Shown one piece after another: positions 36,125 through 43,766 of a stretch of DNA of 64,000 bases (the first letter of the stretch is position 1; each line of letters starts with the position of its first letter). Source of the DNA: a virus. Location of the stretch: the IMG/VR virus record IMGVR_UViG_3300008448_000001, positions 1 to 64,000 of that record; one strand, 5' to 3'. Below the pieces are notes generated by a model, which saw nothing but the letters and a program-made list of their open reading frames with translations, ran no database searches and was not told the DNA's origin. The position numbers were made by a program, and so were the translations under genes.

Positions 36125-36533
36125 AGAAAAAGTAGCCTTGATGCCCGCGACGAGGGTAAAACCTAAATACCCTTTCTGGCCGGTTACTTTCCGGTCGGTC
36201 ACGGCTCCGGAAGCGGTTAATGTTACCTTTGGAGACGCGGCAGACTCAGAAGAGTTTCAGATGAAGGCGTCCTTGGTTTTCTTAAGTGTGCAAGGTCTTT
36301 CTCTGCCCAACGCGTTCTGTCTTGAGTTCGACAAACCGGTGTCGATACTTAGAAAAGAAAGCGCCGCTTTTGACAACGCAATTACAAGCTTTTCAACGCT
36401 GGGAAACACGTCAAACTTGATCTTAGAGACCTCGAAGTTTTCCGTGGTATGCTACAGGCCGGTTTGCGTTTCTGCAGATCAAAGGTATGCGAATTTCTTT
36501 TTCAAGCAGGGGCCGGACGCGTGGACGGTTTGA
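36099..36533 (+). CDS. Hypothetical protein, last of the late operon
   Basis: 144 residues; ATG 36099 follows AAGGAAGG and lies within the previous gene. Beta-rich, about one aromatic in eight residues. No family seen. The following terminator makes it the last gene of the block that began near the portal. Confidence 0.68.
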   Translation: MPKNPIQIEEKVALMPATRVKPKYPFWPVTFRSVTAPEAVNVTFGDAADSEEFQMKASLVFLSVQGLSLPNAFCLEFDKPVSILRKESAAFDNAITSFSTLGNTSNLILETSKFSVVCYRPVCVSADQRYANFFFKQGPDAWTV

Positions 36534-36581
36534 CCGGGATTGATTCTTGATCGATTACAACTCGGAGATGACTTAATCGGG

Positions 36582-36612
36582 CGGCCTGCGTTCGCAGGCT
36601 GTCTTTTTTTGT
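36582..36612 (+). terminator. Rho-independent terminator
   Basis: GCCTGC, a GTTC loop and GCAGGC (36584-36599) are flanked by one more G-U and one C-G pair, then GTCTTTTTTTG. GC-rich stem plus T7 tract is a textbook intrinsic terminator. The rest of the 147-bp gap (36534-36680) shows only the next gene's Shine-Dalgarno GGGAG. Confidence 0.88.
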
Positions 36613-36680
36613 TTGTAGCGACTGGCGATACGGGCACCTTTCGTCGGTCCTTGTTTTTCGGTGCCGGATAGGGAGCGGCA

Positions 36681-36959
36681 ATGGATGATTTTTCGCTTGA
36701 CCTAACGGGGTTAAATACCCCGAACTTGCTCGAGCTGAGCACAACGCACCTTAGTCTGCCGGTTGCAGAGTGGTGCAAAGGAAAGTGCTGCATGGAGAAT
36801 GAACACGGTTTCTTCTTTAACGTGCTGGACGCGGAAGGCACTGATTGTCATCCGCACGTCGCAACGATTTTGAAAGCAGCGCATAAGGCAGGCTTTCACT
36901 ATGTCTGGTTTGACTCTGACGCAGCGGTTTGTGCGTCTTTACCTGCTTATGATTGGTAG
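36681..36959 (+). CDS. DUF5983-like protein
   Basis: 92 residues; GGGAGC precedes ATG. LSTTHLSLPVAEWC at the start, then HGFFFNV, HPHVATILKAAHKAGFHYVW and FDSDAAVCASLPAYDW match the DUF5983 pattern found on phages and conjugative elements. Function unknown. First gene of the accessory region. Confidence 0.78.
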   Translation: MDDFSLDLTGLNTPNLLELSTTHLSLPVAEWCKGKCCMENEHGFFFNVLDAEGTDCHPHVATILKAAHKAGFHYVWFDSDAAVCASLPAYDW

Positions 36960-36971
36960 AAAGGTTTTACA

Positions 36972-37748
36972 ATGGCTAGTCTTATTTTAAATCACAGTAT
37001 TGACGTTTGGCTTAGTGACCCGGTTATCCGTCACTTTGTGACGGTGACAAGGGGAAATATCCGGTTTTCACCGCCGTTGGCGGATCAAGAAGCTGTAGAG
37101 GCGAACGAGTCGGCGATTGTGGTTTTGCTTCAAACGGAAGTTACAAGAGTTTTACGCGAAACCTTTGGACATTATTGGAGGCTCGGCGACGACGGAAGCG
37201 AGAGAGTTGTCTGGTCGAGTGCACCGGAAGAACAGGCGTATGTGTCCGGTTTGCTTTATACCGCATTTCCGGACGTTGATCGTTTTTGTACCGAGCTAGA
37301 TCTGTCGCAGATGGTTGGAAAACAACCGTTTAAACGCATTTCACTGCAGCCGATGTTCGATAAAGCTTGGAAAAGGTTTGTCGTTGAGAAGCGCAGACCT
37401 GGCTTTTCAGGTGGCATCTGCAGTTACCGGTCGATGCGAGAAAAAGGGGGGCACACTGAAGAATGCCGTTGTGCTGTGGGTTGGTCGTTGCCCAACATAC
37501 CTGCGATTCTTGAAAGACAAGTAGGCTTGCCGTCGCTGGTCGAAGCATACCCTTTTTTGTTTGAAAAAGACCTGGTGTACCTTGAACACAAGTCTAAGGT
37601 TTTGCACGACATACAGTATCGTTTGCACGACAAATGCGTTAGCAAGGCTGACGGAGAATGGTATTCGGACGTTGACCTGTCAAAGGTTTATCGTGAGTTT
37701 GCCGAGGAATTCGGATTGAAAGTGCCAGAGGCAGACGCATGTTCGTAA
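36972..37748 (+). CDS. Hypothetical protein, paralogue of the protein at 38.05 kb
   Basis: 258 residues; AAAGG before ATG. The N-terminal 115 residues are unique. From about 118 the block ISLQPMFDKAWKRFVVEKR, CSYRS, CRCAVGWSLP and a leucine/histidine-rich helical end match the 134-residue protein at 38.05 kb (ISLQSIFNKAWRNFV, CYYIM, RCAIGLSLP). This domain, with a Cys before an A(V/I)G-x-(L/S)-P turn, recurs in phages; no function known. Confidence 0.78.
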   Translation: MASLILNHSIDVWLSDPVIRHFVTVTRGNIRFSPPLADQEAVEANESAIVVLLQTEVTRVLRETFGHYWRLGDDGSERVVWSSAPEEQAYVSGLLYTAFPDVDRFCTELDLSQMVGKQPFKRISLQPMFDKAWKRFVVEKRRPGFSGGICSYRSMREKGGHTEECRCAVGWSLPNIPAILERQVGLPSLVEAYPFLFEKDLVYLEHKSKVLHDIQYRLHDKCVSKADGEWYSDVDLSKVYREFAEEFGLKVPEADACS

Positions 37749-37999
37749 CTATAGTTCTTTCGGATCTGGAAGGTATATCGCCCAGTCTACAGGGCGAGGG
37801 CTTTTCTTTCTCTGAGGCTAAGGAGTCTTTGCGAAAGCACGCAGCAGAGAGCAGAGCGTTTTTGCCTTGTGGTTGGGAGCAGGATGTTAATTCGACGTAC
37901 AGTAAGCTCTCCCCGACCTGTTTGCGAGTTGAGGACCAGTACGTCGGTTCAGAGATGACCATGGAGCCTTTTGTCGTGACTGTCGAAGTCGCGCTTTAG
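37739..37999 (+). CDS. Hypothetical protein
   Basis: 86 residues, starting 10 bp inside the previous gene. A short alpha/beta protein (FVTIVLSDLEG at the start, beta strand VVTVEVAL at the end), suggesting a small ferredoxin-like fold. Not recognised. Confidence 0.62.
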   Translation: MFVTIVLSDLEGISPSLQGEGFSFSEAKESLRKHAAESRAFLPCGWEQDVNSTYSKLSPTCLRVEDQYVGSEMTMEPFVVTVEVAL

Positions 38000-38051
38000 C
38001 GGCTCAGCAGCAAAACAGGTTTGTAAGTTTTAAACGAAAAGGAGCATTTTG

Positions 38052-38456
38052 ATGACAAAGTTGATTTCATTGCAGTCGATTTTCAACAAAGCGTGGCGGA
38101 ATTTTGTTATGGACGGGAAACCTCCGGCGTATGAAAACGGTCATTGCTACTACATTATGCCCGACGGTCGTCGTTGTGCCATAGGCCTTTCGCTTCCTCC
38201 GGACATCCTGGTGGATGTAGCGAAAGTGGAAATGTCGTTCTCCGAGGTGGTTGCGCGTTACCCGGATATTTTTGGGCCTTGCGTGCTGACATTGTCGGGA
38301 GATCAACAAGATATTTTTCAAGCCATGTTGCACGACGACTTGGTTTCTTTGTTTACCGACGGTTGGAAAAGTGGTGTTTCTCTTCGGAACGAGTACATCG
38401 GTACCGCAGAACGATTTGGCCTTAGCATACCCAGGAAAAAACATGAAAGATCTTGA
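38052..38456 (+). CDS. Hypothetical protein, paralogue of the C-terminal domain at 36.97 kb
   Basis: 134 residues; GGAG lies 7 bases before ATG 38052. Single-domain version of the module in the 258-residue protein two genes upstream: ISLQSIFNKAWRNFV, GHCYYIMPDGRRCAIGLSLP, then LHDDLVS. Tandem duplication within 1.1 kb is likely. Overlaps the next gene by 14 bp. Confidence 0.78.
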   Translation: MTKLISLQSIFNKAWRNFVMDGKPPAYENGHCYYIMPDGRRCAIGLSLPPDILVDVAKVEMSFSEVVARYPDIFGPCVLTLSGDQQDIFQAMLHDDLVSLFTDGWKSGVSLRNEYIGTAERFGLSIPRKKHERS

Positions 38457-38586
38457 GAAGTTGGACAGGGAGCTCGAGCAGCGGGATATTGCCAATTCGC
38501 CCTCTTGGCTTGACATTTCTGTTTTTTGCTTGAACCTTTTTACGTTCTGCGTGGTGTGTTTTATTCTTTACCGACTTTTATGGTGA
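38443..38586 (+). CDS. Very small membrane protein
   Basis: 47 residues from ATG 38443 behind AGGAAAAAAC. A charged N-terminal helix (KDLEKLDRELEQRD) then one hydrophobic segment (ISVFCLNLFTFCVVCFILYRLL), so a C-terminally anchored inner-membrane miniprotein. Such proteins in phage accessory regions often modulate host membrane processes; no specific target can be named. Confidence 0.7.
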   Translation: MKDLEKLDRELEQRDIANSPSWLDISVFCLNLFTFCVVCFILYRLLW

Positions 38587-38590
38587 CCGC

Positions 38591-38902
38591 ATGACAGTGA
38601 AAGCGTTGACGAGTACTATCGGCTCCAAGCTAGAGGAGCAGCAAAAACTTTTAAAACAGCTTGCTATGTGGGCTGACGTCAAATCGCAAGGCATTGACTG
38701 CGAAACGGTAAAAAGCTTTGGATTCAAAGAATCGTACGTCACTTCCGCAGAGCGGATTCTTCTCCGAAGGCAGCAACCAGGTTGGATGCTGTTTTCAAGC
38801 CTCTTACACCGTTATGGTGAAGAGCACTTTAACTACGTTCGATTGAAAGACGATCGAATCGTGGCTCTTAAAACCGCAATTAAAAGACCTGAACACAGGT
38901 AG
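38591..38902 (+). CDS. Hypothetical protein
   Basis: 103 residues, four bases after the membrane miniprotein. Helical N-terminus (LEEQQKLLKQLAMWADVKSQ), basic C-terminal half. No recognised domain; a small nucleic-acid-binding protein is possible from its charge. Confidence 0.65.
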   Translation: MTVKALTSTIGSKLEEQQKLLKQLAMWADVKSQGIDCETVKSFGFKESYVTSAERILLRRQQPGWMLFSSLLHRYGEEHFNYVRLKDDRIVALKTAIKRPEHR

Positions 38903-38915
38903 AAAGAAACTATTC

Positions 38916-39485
38916 ATGGGTTGGATTATCGAAAGTACGGGACTTGTTGTTGATGGTAACACGCTTAAGAGAATGGCTGCCGCAGGTACTATTGATCGGA
39001 ACACGATGATACGGTCGAAGTCTAAAAACCGATCGGTTCGTGCGGGCGATATCTCAAGCCTTGTCTGGCCAGACGAGGGCACGGATGTTTTCGCGGATTT
39101 TCCGCCAATACAAAGTCCCCCGTCGTACTTTAGTTCCGAGACGACTGCCTTCCAAGCGGATTCTTCTGCGTTCACCGAAGAAGCTGCGACACCGACGCAG
39201 CGTGCGACCGGGATTCTCGACTTGGCCTTCGAGGTTCCCATCACGCCGGTGCTCGCCTCGCTGATCTGGTTTTTGTGGCTGGTAGGCGGTTCGTTGGTTT
39301 GCGTGTTGGCCGTTGTCTTCCACCTGTTGAACCTGAAGAACAACCCGGAAGGTGCGGCGGCCAGGTCGATAGGAATGGCGGTCGCCAGCTACATCCTCAC
39401 GACGATTCTGCTTCGAGTCGTCTTGGAGTGTGTGGTCGTGTTTTTTAAGATTGCAGAACACCTGCGTTCGATTGCCAGAAAATAA
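38916..39485 (+). CDS. Membrane protein with GYF_2-like and DUF4282-like parts
   Basis: 189 residues. The first 50 (MGWIIESTGLVVDGNTLKRM, then G-x-I-x(2)-x-T-M-I and an I-x-S-L end) resemble the GYF_2/DUF4339 peptide-binding domain. A polar linker follows, then a DUF4282-like region with two membrane helices (near 110-135 and 150-180) ending RVVLECVVVFFKIAEHLRSI, which is close to the family's RxxLExxVVxFxIAEN end. The combination occurs in bacteria, so this gene may come from a host. GC content of its coding sequence appears higher than its neighbours. Confidence 0.78.
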   Translation: MGWIIESTGLVVDGNTLKRMAAAGTIDRNTMIRSKSKNRSVRAGDISSLVWPDEGTDVFADFPPIQSPPSYFSSETTAFQADSSAFTEEAATPTQRATGILDLAFEVPITPVLASLIWFLWLVGGSLVCVLAVVFHLLNLKNNPEGAAARSIGMAVASYILTTILLRVVLECVVVFFKIAEHLRSIARK

Positions 39486-39499
39486 CGAAAGGGCGACTT

Positions 39500-39817
39500 G
39501 TGACCAGCAGCATAAACAAAATTCTTGCTTTGCCGTGCAACAAAGGGTACTCCGTGTGGGGGGCCCAAATGGGGCGACGAGATCAGCAGCAGGGTTCGGC
39601 GGAACGGTTACACTTGCAGCGTGTGTCGATCTCGCAAGGTTACGACACGGGCGGGGCATACTGGGGCCTCGGTGAGCAGCTCTGGTGTGCTTTTTCTCCG
39701 GATAGCACAGAAAACACGGAGCCTGTTCGTGTTTTTGTGCGTGCCGGTTCAAGGGAAAAGGCAAAGGAACTGGTCCTGGAGCTTTTACCTGCCGGCGATT
39801 GGCGGTTTTTTAAATGA
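39500..39817 (+). CDS. Small conserved phage protein
   Basis: 105 residues from GTG 39500 (AAAGGG upstream). The pattern GAQMGRRDQQ, LHLQRVSISQGYDTGGAYWG, LWCAF and VRVFVRAGSREKAKELV is one I recognise as widespread in phages and mobile elements, usually without annotation. A beta-sheet-rich protein; function unknown. Confidence 0.78.
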   Translation: MTSSINKILALPCNKGYSVWGAQMGRRDQQQGSAERLHLQRVSISQGYDTGGAYWGLGEQLWCAFSPDSTENTEPVRVFVRAGSREKAKELVLELLPAGDWRFFK

Positions 39818-39888
39818 GCGAGTTGCAAGGTAAGCCGCCTGTCAAAACGAAGGAGGTGGATTGGCCGTGGTTAAAAAATCGACGTTGA
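39814..39888 (+). CDS. Possible 24-codon miniprotein
   Basis: ATG overlaps the previous TGA (ATGA) and the frame runs MSELQGKPPVKTKEVDWPW to TGA at 39886-39888, covering the next gene's Shine-Dalgarno and start. It could be a coupling leader that carries ribosomes to the GTG at 39867. No protein-level support. Confidence 0.3.
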   Translation: MSELQGKPPVKTKEVDWPWLKNRR

Positions 39889-40136
39889 TTCTTCGTTCGT
39901 TAGGCTTGTCTGACAATGATAGGCGGCTTCCGGTTCGAAAGATGGAAGACAGGTTATTCAAAGACGCAAGCGACCGTCTTTGGGTTTTGACGTATTTGGA
40001 AGGTGCTGTGCAGCTCCGGGAAAGTCTGTCCGGAGAGCAAAAAAAAGCAACGCATCTTTCCGACTTGGTTGTTTTCTACAGCGAGCACGAGTTCGATCTC
40101 TACTTGAAAAAGATAAGTGAAGACGAGCTCAGCTAG
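39867..40136 (+). CDS. Hypothetical protein
   Basis: 89 residues from GTG 39867, 9-10 bases after AGGAGGT; TTG 39861 is the alternative but too close to the site. Small beta/alpha protein with basic first half and acidic second half. Not recognised. Confidence 0.65.
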   Translation: MVKKSTLILRSLGLSDNDRRLPVRKMEDRLFKDASDRLWVLTYLEGAVQLRESLSGEQKKATHLSDLVVFYSEHEFDLYLKKISEDELS

Positions 40137-40147
40137 AAAGGTTGATT

Positions 40148-40525
40148 GTGTCTCATCCTTATCACCACGCCTTGTCTTCAGTGAAGAAATGGGGCGTCTT
40201 GCCGGAAGACTATTTGGCGATACACAGTTGGTTTGACGAAAGTAAGTCCGCATACGCGGACATTCGCCACCGTGCCCTTCGGCATCATTCCGAGGGCATA
40301 TTTGAATGCGAGCAGGAGTTTGGCGTGACTCTCACTAATTCCAGCGGCAGGGTAGTTCCGGTTCGAGCTATTGGCGAACAACACGTCAACGAGGACTGCG
40401 GATTCATACCTTCCATGAAAGATTGGTTGCAGCATATAGCCTTGCAGCCTTGGATGTCGCGTGTTGGGGTTAAGCTTTCTGTGACTTTGCAATTAGAAGG
40501 GGAAAAAGAAAATGTCAGAGGTTAA
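40148..40525 (+). CDS. DUF6915-like protein
   Basis: 125 residues from GTG 40148 (AAGG 6 bases upstream). MSHPYHHALSSVKKWG, ADIRHRALRHHSEGIF, NSSGRVVPVRAIGEQHV and EDCGFIPSMKDWL match a very conserved phage and bacterial family, by memory DUF6915. The His-rich helix and invariant GEQH hint at a metal site, but the function is unknown. Confidence 0.83.
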   Translation: MSHPYHHALSSVKKWGVLPEDYLAIHSWFDESKSAYADIRHRALRHHSEGIFECEQEFGVTLTNSSGRVVPVRAIGEQHVNEDCGFIPSMKDWLQHIALQPWMSRVGVKLSVTLQLEGEKENVRG

Positions 40526-40883
40526 ACCGTTAGACAAAGATATTTACAATCGCGCAAAAGCTGCCGGGATAACGTCAATCCTTTTGATGTTTGAAGGCGG
40601 CAGCGACGAGGGTTTTTTGCAGGTAGACGCCGAGTACGCCGATGCCGAAAAACCGGACAATTCTGCGGTGGAAAACGGGCGCCACGAGTCGTTTTTAGAC
40701 GATCTTTACGAGTGGGCGGAAGAGGCCTATGCCTTTGATGGCAATGGAGACGGTAGTGGTCCGTACGGTTTTGACGTCACGTACAACCTGGAAAACGGCT
40801 TAGTTTCCATGGAAACATGGGAGACAGGTGAAGTTTACGACGCTGCGATTGTCTCGGATCTTGCGATTAACGAAGAGGATTAA
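40512..40883 (+). CDS. DUF6878-like acidic protein
   Basis: 123 residues; AAGGGG before ATG, 14-bp overlap with the previous gene. GITSILLMFEGGSDEGFLQ near 16-34 resembles the G-I-x-x-V-x-v-x-(Y/F)-(D/E)-G-(S/G)-(G/S)-D-(S/E)-G signature of DUF6878. Strongly acidic (about one residue in four is Asp or Glu), which fits a DNA-mimic or inhibitor type but does not show it. Confidence 0.7.
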   Translation: MSEVKPLDKDIYNRAKAAGITSILLMFEGGSDEGFLQVDAEYADAEKPDNSAVENGRHESFLDDLYEWAEEAYAFDGNGDGSGPYGFDVTYNLENGLVSMETWETGEVYDAAIVSDLAINEED

Positions 40884-41117
40884 ATGGCCAGAAAAGCAAA
40901 AACGATCGTGCATGTCAACCAGCACAAGATTCGCGCTAACCTGAAGAAGTGTGTCAACGAACCGGTTATAACCGTCAAGCATCGCGGCACCAATGTTTAT
41001 GCGCACGAGGTGCGAGTTGATGGGCCGTGCGTGCTCAAGTATTCTCCGGACAATCCGCTCAGTTGCGGGGCTCGTGTGTGGATCGAAACCACTGCTACCG
41101 TAACTGTCGTACGCTAG
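40884..41117 (+). CDS. Small conserved basic protein
   Basis: 77 residues, directly after the previous stop. TIVHVNQHKIRANLKK, EPVITVKHRGTNVYAHEV, GPCVLKYSPDNPLSCGARVW has the look of a small all-beta protein family present in many phages and bacteria. Its paired Cys residues and net positive charge suggest a compact fold with possible nucleic-acid contact. Function unknown. Confidence 0.75.
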   Translation: MARKAKTIVHVNQHKIRANLKKCVNEPVITVKHRGTNVYAHEVRVDGPCVLKYSPDNPLSCGARVWIETTATVTVVR

Positions 41118-41171
41118 CGGACAGGCTGTTTCACTTTCCAAACAATTTTTCACGTGAAGGGTTAACATAGA

Positions 41172-41447
41172 ATGCTTAACGAAATACAGTCCAAACTGGC
41201 CGAACTGCGGACGGAGGCAAAGCGGCTTTCTAGGGCACAGAACATCCTTTACAACTGTCACTGCTACGACATTTCGGCGAATACGCAGAGCGGGGACGTT
41301 AGCCTGAGTTTCGTCTTTAAGGACAAAAATATTCAGGCGAAAATCCAAGAGGTCCTGAATGCGCAAATTGATGAAATCTTGGACCGTATCAACTCGATCG
41401 AGTCACGTCTCAACACTGCTCTTGCTGGCTTCAAGGTGGACGAATGA
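41172..41447 (+). CDS. Hypothetical coiled-coil protein
   Basis: 91 residues; GAAGGG 10 bases before ATG. Helical heptads at both ends (IQSKLAELRTEAKRLSRAQ and LDRINSIESRL) around a beta insert. Probably a small dimeric protein. ATGA coupling with the next gene. The preceding 54-bp gap holds only a short TTCACGTGAA palindrome. Confidence 0.65.
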   Translation: MLNEIQSKLAELRTEAKRLSRAQNILYNCHCYDISANTQSGDVSLSFVFKDKNIQAKIQEVLNAQIDEILDRINSIESRLNTALAGFKVDE

Positions 41448-41656
41448 CCGAAACGATTGAAGTCAAGGTAAAGGTCACGTTGCTGAAAAAGGTTGACGGC
41501 GAGTCCGACGTGGTGCGTGAAGTGGTACAGGCGGTAATAGACGGCGTCAATCATCCGGAGATAAAAGAGGTTGAGCTTGTTGATTTCTGCGCGGGAGATT
41601 TCAAGTCCCCGTTCAAGCCGCAAAAGACGCCGTCTGCGTCGTTTGAACTATTTTAA
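41444..41656 (+). CDS. Hypothetical small protein
   Basis: 70 residues, overlapping the coiled-coil gene by 4 bp. Alternating strand (IEVKVKVTLLKKV) and helix (VVREVVQAVIDGV), resembling a small alpha/beta protein. Not recognised. Confidence 0.62.
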   Translation: MTETIEVKVKVTLLKKVDGESDVVREVVQAVIDGVNHPEIKEVELVDFCAGDFKSPFKPQKTPSASFELF

Positions 41657-41673
41657 CTTTGAAAGGAAAACAA

Positions 41674-42246
41674 ATGGCCACTCGAGCTACTTATTGCTTT
41701 GAGCCCTCCTCGAACAGCCCCAGACGACGGAAACATTTTGTTTACAGCCACCACGACGGTTATCCGGAGGGTGCGGCTGTTTACTTTTACGATGCGCTGC
41801 AGCACGACGGCAAAGGCAACTTTGCCACAGTTTTCATTAAGGCAAACCACCATGCGGAGTTGACGGACAGCCACGAACACCATAGCGATACCGAGTACCG
41901 GTACGATATTACGGGCGAAGGCCCGGAGGCAAAGATTGTAGCCCGGCGACTTTTGGATTCAAAAGTGGTTTTCTGTGGTTCGTTGCATGAATTTATCAAC
42001 TGTAATTCAAGGGATATCCCAGGCTTTACGCCTTTCAAAGAGATAAAACGTCCCCTTTATCCGCCGCAATTCGTGACGGAGGCCATGGCGAAAAAGTTAC
42101 TTTCGGTGCCGGTTTCCTACTTGTTTTGCACGGCAAAAACCGGCAGGCGGTCAGCCAATTGGCAAGATTGCCTCGCAGATGTCAATGCAATTTTGAAGGT
42201 CTTCCCGGAGCTGACGCCGAATAATTTTTCGGAGTTGACTGCATGA
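41674..42246 (+). CDS. Conserved phage protein (MATRATYxF family)
   Basis: 190 residues from ATG 41674 behind AAAGGAAAAC; the open frame from 41659 is not needed. The signature MATRATYCF, then VYSHHDGYPEGAAVYFYDAL and SDTEYRYDI, identifies a family seen repeatedly in phages. The HHDGYP motif could be a metal-binding or catalytic site; no activity is known to me. ATGA coupling to the next gene. Confidence 0.8.
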   Translation: MATRATYCFEPSSNSPRRRKHFVYSHHDGYPEGAAVYFYDALQHDGKGNFATVFIKANHHAELTDSHEHHSDTEYRYDITGEGPEAKIVARRLLDSKVVFCGSLHEFINCNSRDIPGFTPFKEIKRPLYPPQFVTEAMAKKLLSVPVSYLFCTAKTGRRSANWQDCLADVNAILKVFPELTPNNFSELTA

Positions 42247-42488
42247 CAGCAAAAGATTTAACGACGACGTACGAATTCATTGATTGGATAGGCGAAAAGA
42301 ACGTGGTAACAATGAAAGGCGAAATCATATTGTCGTGCCCGGAACACCACATCTACATCGCACAGCTAGCCAGGCGGGCGTTTCGTGTCCATTACGGGCT
42401 CCAGCATTCGTTCCACGGTACGCTTGAAAACGCAACCGTAGAATTTGGCAATTGCTTTCTGCAAGCAAATGCTGCAATCACTGATTAA
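42243..42488 (+). CDS. Hypothetical protein
   Basis: 81 residues. Mixed alpha/beta, His-rich (several His in PEHHIYIAQ and VHYGLQHSFH). It follows the MATRATYxF family gene in an ATGA overlap; in other phages that family is often followed by small partners, so a complex is possible. Confidence 0.62.
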   Translation: MTAKDLTTTYEFIDWIGEKNVVTMKGEIILSCPEHHIYIAQLARRAFRVHYGLQHSFHGTLENATVEFGNCFLQANAAITD

Positions 42489-42550
42489 CTCGCATATCGC
42501 CTCACGTGGGCGGTCTCTTTCAAACAACAGTAGTACAAGGGTATTTCAAC

Positions 42551-43303
42551 GTGGCTGATAAATATTCTGGAACGATTCGCATTGGCGGTAGCGTCACCGA
42601 GGAGGAACTTGAAAAAATTCAAGGTTTGTTTGAACAGTGCTTAGATTTCTTGTCGGATGGTGAGTTGCGTGAGAACGGAACGGGTGATTTTGTCGAATGC
42701 GAAGAAAACGCCTTCAAGAAAGTAATTGCTTTTTGCAACCGACAAAATATCGCGCTGTCTTTAGTCTGGCACAAAAAGCGAGGGGCAGACAGCGTCGTGG
42801 AGTACTGGTTAGCCGGTAGCCACAAGGAGTATCTTGCTAACTGCGACGGCGATGTTGTGGTCAAGCTTTCCGATCTGGAATCGCACACTGATACTTCGGT
42901 TGCAGATTTCATCGAAGAGCTTGAGGTTCCTGTTTTCCCGCCGTTCGAACTTGTCAAAACCGACAAAAGCGAGCCGCAAGGCTTCGATACTGCGCATCTT
43001 AGTGGTGACGCACTTGTGGCGGCTAAGGCGGTGTTGAAGGCTCTTGGGCCCAATCCGTGCGGCAGCGGAGTTAGAGCTTTTTGGACGCCGGACGAATGGA
43101 TTGCTCGCAACGAGAAATTTGGCACGGACTCCATTCTTATTTTGTGCCACGACGGAGGCGACCTCGCCGTAATGTGTAATTGGGACTACGGTCAGTACGA
43201 ACTTTTTCAAAAGCTTGAGAAAAGGCTCAAAAAACACGGATACTACTGCGTGCAGCAAACTAGCTGGTACTCCGCGGTGTACCGTATACCGACAAGCAGC
43301 TAA
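42551..43303 (+). CDS. Hypothetical two-domain protein
   Basis: 250 residues from GTG 42551 (AAGGG 10 bases upstream; upstream in-frame codons lack a site). N-terminal domain begins ADKYSGTIRIGGSVTEEEL. The C-terminal domain (about 155-250) has GPNPCGSGVRAFWTPDEW, LILCHDGGDLAVM and TSWYSAVY, a pattern that recurs in other phage proteins. Acidic; no enzyme motif certain. Confidence 0.72.
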   Translation: MADKYSGTIRIGGSVTEEELEKIQGLFEQCLDFLSDGELRENGTGDFVECEENAFKKVIAFCNRQNIALSLVWHKKRGADSVVEYWLAGSHKEYLANCDGDVVVKLSDLESHTDTSVADFIEELEVPVFPPFELVKTDKSEPQGFDTAHLSGDALVAAKAVLKALGPNPCGSGVRAFWTPDEWIARNEKFGTDSILILCHDGGDLAVMCNWDYGQYELFQKLEKRLKKHGYYCVQQTSWYSAVYRIPTSS

Positions 43304-43327
43304 CACGGTTTTGGGGCTTGAACACGA

Positions 43328-43349
43328 GGGCACCGGTTCGCCGGTGCCC
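43328..43349 (+). other. Hairpin with UUCG tetraloop, no T-tract
   Basis: GGGCACCGG-TTCG-CCGGTGCCC: a perfect 9-bp GC-rich stem closed by a stable UUCG tetraloop in the 108-bp gap 43304-43411, flanked by GAAC and GTTC that can extend it. No T-run follows, so it is more likely an RNA-stabilising or processing element than an intrinsic terminator. Confidence 0.6.
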
Positions 43350-43411
43350 GACTGTTCGAGTCTGATTGGCAGAACTTGATGTTTTCTTTAGCGTAACAGG
43401 AGATTTGCAGC

Positions 43412-43642
43412 ATGTCGGAAGACGTGAACGAGAAATTGAAAAGACTGTTGGCGGCGGTGGACGTGCTTTTGCTGAACGCTGTGGATTTAGACGAGTGTTT
43501 TGTTGACGACGACAACGACGACGAGGACGACGACTACCCGGAAGACGAAGACGGGATACGTTGGTATCACGACTGGTTCGAGCTTAAAGAAGCTCGGGAT
43601 CAGTTTAAAGACAACACTGGAGTTCAAACACAAAGGGGTTAA
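43412..43642 (+). CDS. Very acidic small protein
   Basis: 76 residues; AGGAG before ATG. After a Leu-rich helix (LKRLLAAVDVLLLNAV) comes a run of almost only Asp and Glu (DDDNDDEDDDYPEDED) and a WYHDWFELKEA helix. Charge pattern fits a DNA-mimic or disordered acidic factor; no proof. Confidence 0.7.
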   Translation: MSEDVNEKLKRLLAAVDVLLLNAVDLDECFVDDDNDDEDDDYPEDEDGIRWYHDWFELKEARDQFKDNTGVQTQRG

Positions 43643-43643
43643 A

Positions 43644-43712
43644 ATGTGCGCTTGCGCTCAACCAAACATTAACGGGCATTATGGCTATCGTTGGCAACCT
43701 AAAGACGAGTAA
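43644..43712 (+). CDS. 22-residue miniprotein MCACAQPNINGHYGYRWQPKDE-type
   Basis: ATG 43644 follows AAAGGGGTTAAA and the frame stops at 43710-43712. The peptide begins MCACAQPNINGHYGYRW; the pattern M-C-x-C-x-Q-P-N-x-N-G-x(2)-G-Y-x-W is one I recognise from longer small proteins (about 50 residues) that are widespread in phages and bacteria. This copy is short, so it is a minimal or truncated form. Its stop lies inside a 20-bp repeat. Confidence 0.6.
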   Translation: MCACAQPNINGHYGYRWQPKDE

Positions 43713-43725
43713 CTGATACCAACAA
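43706..43725 (+). repeat. Gene-end repeat, copy 1
   Basis: CGAGTAACTGATACCAACAA; it contains the stop TAA of the 22-codon gene. Identical 20 bases recur at 44099-44118 and a 13-base part at 44790-44802. Confidence 0.85.
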
Positions 43726-43766
43726 ATGAGGAGTAAAATATTCCCTTTTCATTCATGGAGAAAATT

